In this document: positions 60,142-64,000 of the stretch, in pieces | Layout: each line of letters starts with the position of its first letter | Numbering within the stretch: the first letter of the stretch is position 1 | Source of the DNA: Ktedonobacterales bacterium | GTDB lineage: Bacteria > Chloroflexota > Ktedonobacteria > Ktedonobacterales > DATBGS01 | Length of the DNA: 64,000 nt | Reading direction: 5' to 3' | Assembly: GCA_036557285.1 (NCBI GenBank) | Contig: DATBHW010000007.1 | Coordinates: 81,657 to 145,656 of the forward strand | Notes under the pieces: generated by a model | The model's database searches: none | What the model was told of the DNA's origin: nothing | The model's input: the letters and a program-made list of their open reading frames with translations, nothing else | Program-made: the position numbers and the translations under genes

Positions 60142-60506
60142 CGAACCACTCCTTTACGCCAGGCATAGACCAGCCCCAGCGCCAGCACAACGATAAAGAA
60201 GGTGATCTCGACAAACCCAAACCAGCCGAGCTGCTGGAACACCACCGCCCAGGAGATCAAGAACACAATATCCACATCAAAAGCCACAAAGAGCAGCGCA
60301 AAGACATAAAAGGCCAGCGGATATTGGACCCAGGCGCTGCCAAGAGGCGTCTCGCCAGATTCGTAGATGATGTGTTTGTCGCGGGCTGTATGCTTTTTGA
60401 TAGTAAAGCGACCAACCACTTTCGCAGCGGTCAGGCCCACCACCACCAGCATGCACCCGACGAGAAAGAAGAGGGCCGCATACAGATAGCCGATATTTGC
60501 CACAGA
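60132..60506 (-). CDS. nuoA: NADH-quinone oxidoreductase subunit A
   Basis: A small membrane subunit of about 124 residues with three hydrophobic helices. The hallmark loop KHIIYESGETPLGSAW and the acidic VAFDVDIVFLISWAVV are present. The start is a GTG. I prefer GTG 60506, which follows GGAGGT by 5 nt; GTG 60524 gives six more residues but no ribosome site. It opens the long minus-strand unit nuoA-C-D-H and on to the helicase-associated gene. Confidence 0.95.
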   Translation of the reverse strand, partial: SVANIGYLYAALFFLVGCMLVVVGLTAAKVVGRFTIKKHTARDKHIIYESGETPLGSAWVQYPLAFYVFALLFVAFDVDIVFLISWAVVFQQLGWFGFVEITFFIVVLALGLVYAWRKGVVRWI

Positions 60507-60667
60507 TACCTCCAGATGGGCCACTCAGGCGTGCCATTCATAAGATAGTGAGCAGAAGAGAGAGCGCCAGCCCGGCTGAGCAGCCTTCGCTTTGCTTGTC
60601 ATGCCTCTGGCAATGGGTGCTTGCCTCGGCACTCTCGCCTGCGGCTCGCGCGCCCGTGCCGTCTCAC

Positions 60668-60696
60668 ATTATAGCATAGCCCACAGACTCCGACAA
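60668..60696 (-). promoter_or_regulatory. Promoter of the nuoA operon
   Basis: On the minus strand, TTGTCG (60696-60691), 17 bp, TATAAT (60673-60668), with the TG of an extended -10 just upstream. The leader would be about 155 nt to GTG 60506. Confidence 0.7.
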
Positions 60697-60711
60697 AGAG
60701 CAGGCTGGGCA

Positions 60712-60782
60712 GCCAACCACTTGCAGCGCCGCCTGAAAGGCGGCTAGCGGCTGCGCGAACTGGCCCTGGTTTGGGTGGAACC
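60712..60782. repeat. Dispersed intergenic repeat, remnant E
   Basis: CCAACCACTTGCAGCGCCGCC resembles the left end of copies B and D (with the inner pair CGCCGCCTGAAAGGCGG), and GGTGGAACC at 60775-60783 matches the outer right end. The middle and much of the right end are lost. It lies between the divergent nuoA and kinase promoters. Confidence 0.5.
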
Positions 60783-60798
60783 AGTGTGACGTAATCCC

Positions 60799-60892
60799 TT
60801 GACAGGTGCCACATATATGCTAGGCTATGGGAAATCCAGGTATGCTATAATGGCCCATTAGATGGGCTATATATTGAGAGTAATTGAGAGTA
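60799..60892 (+). promoter_or_regulatory. Promoter region of the kinase gene
   Basis: TGCTATAAT (60843-60851) is an extended -10; the start would be near 60858. The inverted pair GCCCAT/ATGGGC (60853-60858, 60862-60867) covers that start, a repressor-like position. TTGACA at 60799-60804 could serve a second, upstream start with TAGGCT 16 bp later. A 10-bp direct repeat (ATTGAGAGTA) follows at 60873-60892 in the leader, which is about 160 nt long. Confidence 0.55.
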
Positions 60893-61017
60893 AGCAAAGA
60901 CCCTGTAAAGAACTGGCGCACATTGACCGCACGCCCGAAGCATGCTATGATGGTAGCAACCGGCGCGGTCCTCGCAGTGACCACCGAGCGTTCGGCGGAT
61001 TGGACGGAGCAGCGGCT

Positions 61018-62868
61018 GTGATCGAATGCACCAATTGCCATACAGCAAATACTGACAACGCACAAGAGTGCGTGAAATGTCATCAACCGCTTGGAAGCGA
61101 CAAAAGCGACAAAGAGGAGCGCGACGCTATTTCCAGCCCACCACCACCGCCAGATGAAGAGGCGGACAGCCATCCCAAACGCAGCGGGAGCGACAAAGGC
61201 CCCAAGCGCCTCACTTCTGGCGCCGAACTGCAACATAAACGCTATAAGATCGAGAAAGCAGTTGCCAAGGGCGGCATGGGCGCGGTCTATAAAGCCTTTG
61301 ACCAGCACTTCAAGCGGCCCTGCGCCGTCAAGGAAATGCTGGATAACTTCAGCAATGAAGAAGAACGCGATCAGTCGCTGCAATGGTTCGAGCGCGAAGC
61401 CCATATGCTGCTGGACCTGCATCACCAGGCCATCCCCAAAGTCTTCGACTTCTTTGCCGAAAATGGGCATAACTACCTGATCATGGAGTTTGTGGATGGC
61501 AAGACGCTCGCCGAAGTGCTGGAGCAAGAAGGCCAGCCGCGCGGCCTGCCCGAAACCCGCGTGCGCAGCTGGGCAGCGCAGATGTGCAGCGTGCTGGCTT
61601 ATCTCCACAGTCAGAACCCCCCGGTGATCTTTCGTGACCTGAAACCTTCTAACATCATGGTCACGGGCGACGACAAAGTGAAGCTGATCGACTTTGGCAT
61701 CGCCCGCTCCTTCCAGGGTGGACGCCAGGCCACCGTCATCATGACGCTGGGCTACGCGCCCCCTGAACAACTGGAAGGCAAGCCCCTTCCCAAAAGCGAC
61801 ATCTATGCCCTCGGCGCGACGCTCCACCGCCTGCTGACGCGCCACGAGGCCACTAATAACAAGCCATCAATCTTTGATTTCCCCACCATTCGCAGCCTCA
61901 GACCAGAGATCAGCCCGCAGTTCGACGTGCTGATTGGCCGCGCCTTGCAGAAAGAGCCAAACGCCCGCTGGGTCAGCGCGGGCGAAATGGAACAGGCCCT
62001 CCTGCGGCTCCCGCCGGTCCTGCCGCCGCCCGGACCCGTCGGGCCAACGATAGTTGCCAACCGGCCCCCCATTGGAGCGCCCCCGCTGGGCGGCCCGCCA
62101 ATAGGAGCGCCGCCCACCTTTCAACAGCCATCGGGCCAGCCGCTTTCCGGGCCTTCTGTCAACTACCATCTCAACCAGGCGCGCGCCCTGCTGGATCAGC
62201 GGCGTTTCATCGAGGCGCTTAACATGGCCCGGCAGGCGCTGCAATTTGACCGGAACAACCCACAGGTCTATAAAGTGCTGGGCATGATTCACGCCCGCAG
62301 CCAGCCACCCGATACCACCAACGCTCTGGCTGCCTATCAAAGCGCGCTTCAACTCACCCCAAATGATGCCGAAACCCACCGACTGATCGGTGATGTCTTT
62401 TTGTTCGTGCAGCGCCGACCACAAGAGGGCATCAAAGCCTATCAGAATGCGCTGCTCCATAACCCCAACGACGGTGAAGCCCATCGTCTGCTGGGGCAGT
62501 GTTTTGAGCAGACCAACCAGCTTGAGCCTGCGCTGACCGAATATCGAGAAGCCGCGCGACTGCTGCCTCGCAGCCTGGCGGTGCAGATGAATATCGGCCA
62601 GCTTTGCCTGCGCATGAATCGGCTCCAGGACGCCGAGCGCGCCTTTGTCGAGGCGCTGCGCGTAGACGCCGGCAGCGCGGCGGCCCGCCACCTGCTCAGC
62701 CAGGTCTATGACCGCGAGGGCCGCCTGACCGATGCCCTGCGCGAATGCGAGGCGGCTGTACGGCTGAACCCCGCCGATGCGCAGGCCCAGGCTACACTCC
62801 AGCGCCTGCGCGCGCGGGCAACTACAGGGAATCAGGGAGGCTCTGGTGGACCAGGCACGACGCATTAA
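61018..62868 (+). CDS. Serine/threonine protein kinase with N-terminal zinc ribbon and C-terminal TPRs
   Basis: A 616-residue cytoplasmic kinase. An N-terminal zinc ribbon (CTNCH ... CVKCH) is followed by a kinase domain at about 75-335: glycine loop AKGGMGAVYKAF, lysine in CAVKEM, catalytic loop VIFRDLKPSN (Phe replaces the usual His), IDFGIAR and the APE-like YAPPEQ. A Pro/Gly linker leads to about six TPR-like repeats (about 380-600). There is no membrane segment, unlike most PknB-type kinases. GTG 61018 follows GGACGGAG; the open frame extends to 60862. It lies 66 bp before a PP2C gene, so kinase and phosphatase probably form a pair. Confidence 0.9.
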   Translation: MIECTNCHTANTDNAQECVKCHQPLGSDKSDKEERDAISSPPPPPDEEADSHPKRSGSDKGPKRLTSGAELQHKRYKIEKAVAKGGMGAVYKAFDQHFKRPCAVKEMLDNFSNEEERDQSLQWFEREAHMLLDLHHQAIPKVFDFFAENGHNYLIMEFVDGKTLAEVLEQEGQPRGLPETRVRSWAAQMCSVLAYLHSQNPPVIFRDLKPSNIMVTGDDKVKLIDFGIARSFQGGRQATVIMTLGYAPPEQLEGKPLPKSDIYALGATLHRLLTRHEATNNKPSIFDFPTIRSLRPEISPQFDVLIGRALQKEPNARWVSAGEMEQALLRLPPVLPPPGPVGPTIVANRPPIGAPPLGGPPIGAPPTFQQPSGQPLSGPSVNYHLNQARALLDQRRFIEALNMARQALQFDRNNPQVYKVLGMIHARSQPPDTTNALAAYQSALQLTPNDAETHRLIGDVFLFVQRRPQEGIKAYQNALLHNPNDGEAHRLLGQCFEQTNQLEPALTEYREAARLLPRSLAVQMNIGQLCLRMNRLQDAERAFVEALRVDAGSAAARHLLSQVYDREGRLTDALRECEAAVRLNPADAQAQATLQRLRARATTGNQGGSGGPGTTH

Positions 62869-62934
62869 CCGCGTATATCCTTCTGACCAACTGGGTGATG
62901 GGACCGGGACGACGTTTTAAGGGAGGGACCAGTC

Positions 62935-64000
62935 ATGAAGCAGCCCTTGCGAATTCACCGGCGACCTCTGATCGTTGGCCTTCTTGCGCTTTGTCTGGCG
63001 CTGGGCACGCTTTTCGTCCTGGCTACCGCCGCTGGCGCTGCTGATCTCTCTGACCACAGCGCGCAGGCCGCGCTCCCTCTGGCAACCAGAACGCCTACCC
63101 CGACCCATACGCCAACACCAACAGCAACCGCGACAGCAACCCCGACCCCTACACCAACACCATCAGTCATCCAGAAGGAGCCAACAGCAACCGCGATCAC
63201 TGGTGGCGCCGGAAACTCCACAGGCACAGGAAGTTCTAACGGCTTCCTTCCCGATACTATCTTTGGCATCTCGACAACCGCTGTGGCCCTGACCTTCCTG
63301 GTAGTCCTGGTCTTCCTCGTCTTTGTCATGACATTCCTGCTCTCGGTGCGCTACCGACGCAGGCGCGACGTGCAGCGGCAGCCAACAGCCTCATCCGCCT
63401 TCCCGAAACGCGGGAGAACGAGCGGGCAGCTACAACCCGATTTTGCCGCCCCCCTCCCGGCGGGGGCAACAGCGCCCTTTGCCGCTGCTGCGCCAGCCGC
63501 TTCATCGCGGCGAACGGTCGTTTGCCCGCGCTGCGGCATGCAGAATAACCTTGGCTCCAGCACCTGCGCCAACTGTGGCCTTGATCTACCACAAGGGCTG
63601 GCCGGAACCAGCGGCGCGGGACGCCTGGGCAGGTCCATCTCCGGCGGCCCAGCTCCCTTAAATCTTCCGCCGCTCAATCCGGCGCCAGCGCCAGACATCG
63701 CCGAAATGCCCACCATGACCTATCAGCCGCCGGACATCGCCGAGATGCCCACCATGACCTATCAGCCGCCGGTGGGCGGCGCTGACAAAGAAGTGACGCT
63801 GCCCACCATGCCAGCTATGACCGGGGGAAAACAGGAGGAAGCAACTGTGGTGATGCGTGGACGCCAGCGTCAAGCCCTGGGCGTAAAGGTCAGCGCCAAA
63901 ACAGACCCTGGCCGCAGGCGCAAAGATAACGAGGATAACTTTCTGGCCGTCACCGGCACCTGGCGGCATAACGGCCAGCTTCAGCCTTTCGGCTTCTTTG
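62935..64000 (+). CDS. Membrane-anchored zinc-ribbon PP2C phosphatase, 3' end outside the window
   Basis: An open frame of 355 codons running off the window. It begins with a signal-peptide-like segment (LIVGLLALCLALGTLFVLATAAGA), then a Pro/Thr-rich linker of low complexity. A transmembrane helix (TAVALTFLVVLVFLVFVMTFLL) is followed by a zinc ribbon (CPRCG ... CANCG), a tandem repeat (PDIAEMPTMTYQP twice) and, at the end, the start of a PP2C domain (KTDPGRRRKDNEDNFLAV). The linker is therefore outside and the ribbon and phosphatase inside. ATG 62935 follows GGGAGGG. Frame and domain order are clear; the catalytic part is mostly outside the window. Confidence 0.88.
   Translation, partial: MKQPLRIHRRPLIVGLLALCLALGTLFVLATAAGAADLSDHSAQAALPLATRTPTPTHTPTPTATATATPTPTPTPSVIQKEPTATAITGGAGNSTGTGSSNGFLPDTIFGISTTAVALTFLVVLVFLVFVMTFLLSVRYRRRRDVQRQPTASSAFPKRGRTSGQLQPDFAAPLPAGATAPFAAAAPAASSRRTVVCPRCGMQNNLGSSTCANCGLDLPQGLAGTSGAGRLGRSISGGPAPLNLPPLNPAPAPDIAEMPTMTYQPPDIAEMPTMTYQPPVGGADKEVTLPTMPAMTGGKQEEATVVMRGRQRQALGVKVSAKTDPGRRRKDNEDNFLAVTGTWRHNGQLQPFGFF

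Noticed and set aside
63073-63174. Apparent tandem repeat resembling a short CRISPR-like array
   Set aside because: It is the codon repeat of the Pro/Thr-rich linker of the membrane-anchored PP2C, with no spacers.

Overview
The window is a GC-rich, gene-dense bacterial chromosome segment, most likely from the Chloroflexota and probably the class Ktedonobacteria. The main support is a trio of very large DUF2298/GT39/Agl23-type membrane proteins (families best known from Chloroflexota and archaea), together with a ClpC, many zinc-ribbon proteins, a Hanks-type kinase with TPRs and PP2C phosphatases. This assignment is inference from gene families; there is no rRNA here. No CRISPR array, prophage or replication origin was seen.

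Layout. 1-4.2 kb: a PP2C phosphatase cut by the window start, a J-domain/von Willebrand A fusion, and a convergent protein with DnaJ-type CxxCxGxG zinc modules. 4.4-9.7 kb: an acetyltransferase, a membrane-anchored unknown, then a minus-strand overlapping operon of MazG-like pyrophosphohydrolase, stand-alone TaqI-like N6-adenine methyltransferase, B12-binding subunit of an acyl-CoA mutase and the MeaB GTPase. 9.9-22.5 kb: RNase III, an endonuclease/exonuclease/phosphatase-fold protein and three giant polytopic glycosyltransferase-like proteins. 22.6-24.3 kb: a TnpB insertion with a small divergent protein. 24.3-29.1 kb: DUF711 and SIS-domain genes convergent with ClpC. 30-37 kb: a PaoABC-type molybdenum hydroxylase, then an opposite-strand trio (amidohydrolase, DUF59 protein, Zn alcohol dehydrogenase) that resembles the accessory end of propane/acetone monooxygenase (prm/mim) clusters without the oxygenase. 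37.4-44.8 kb: accessory-looking genes (glycolipid-binding fusion, CGNR regulator, PLP decarboxylase, hydrolase, orphan histidine kinase). 45-45.6 kb: a serine-recombinase remnant beside tRNA-Arg. 45.8-52 kb: enoyl-CoA hydratase, E2 acyltransferase, COG4280-like membrane proteins, a six-ribbon zinc protein and a primary-type sigma factor. 52-60.7 kb: a long minus-strand unit with nuoA, C, D and H (no nuoB), an SRPBCC protein, a SWIM protein and a helicase-associated protein. 61-64 kb: a serine/threonine kinase with zinc ribbon and TPRs, followed by a membrane-anchored zinc-ribbon PP2C that runs off the window.

Between genes there is a dispersed non-coding repeat family (five copies or remnants, at about 4.4, 9.8, 48.2, 50.5 and 60.7 kb) with nested inverted repeats, which looks like a MITE. 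A perfect 19-bp-arm palindrome lies in frame inside one of the DUF2298 genes.

Working together: the kinase and the PP2C proteins form a reversible phosphorylation set. ClpC, the J-domain protein and the zinc protein point to proteostasis. MeaB with the B12 subunit, enoyl-CoA hydratase and the E2 subunit point to acyl-CoA/2-oxoacid catabolism feeding complex I. All functional statements rest on reading motifs by eye; no database search was run.
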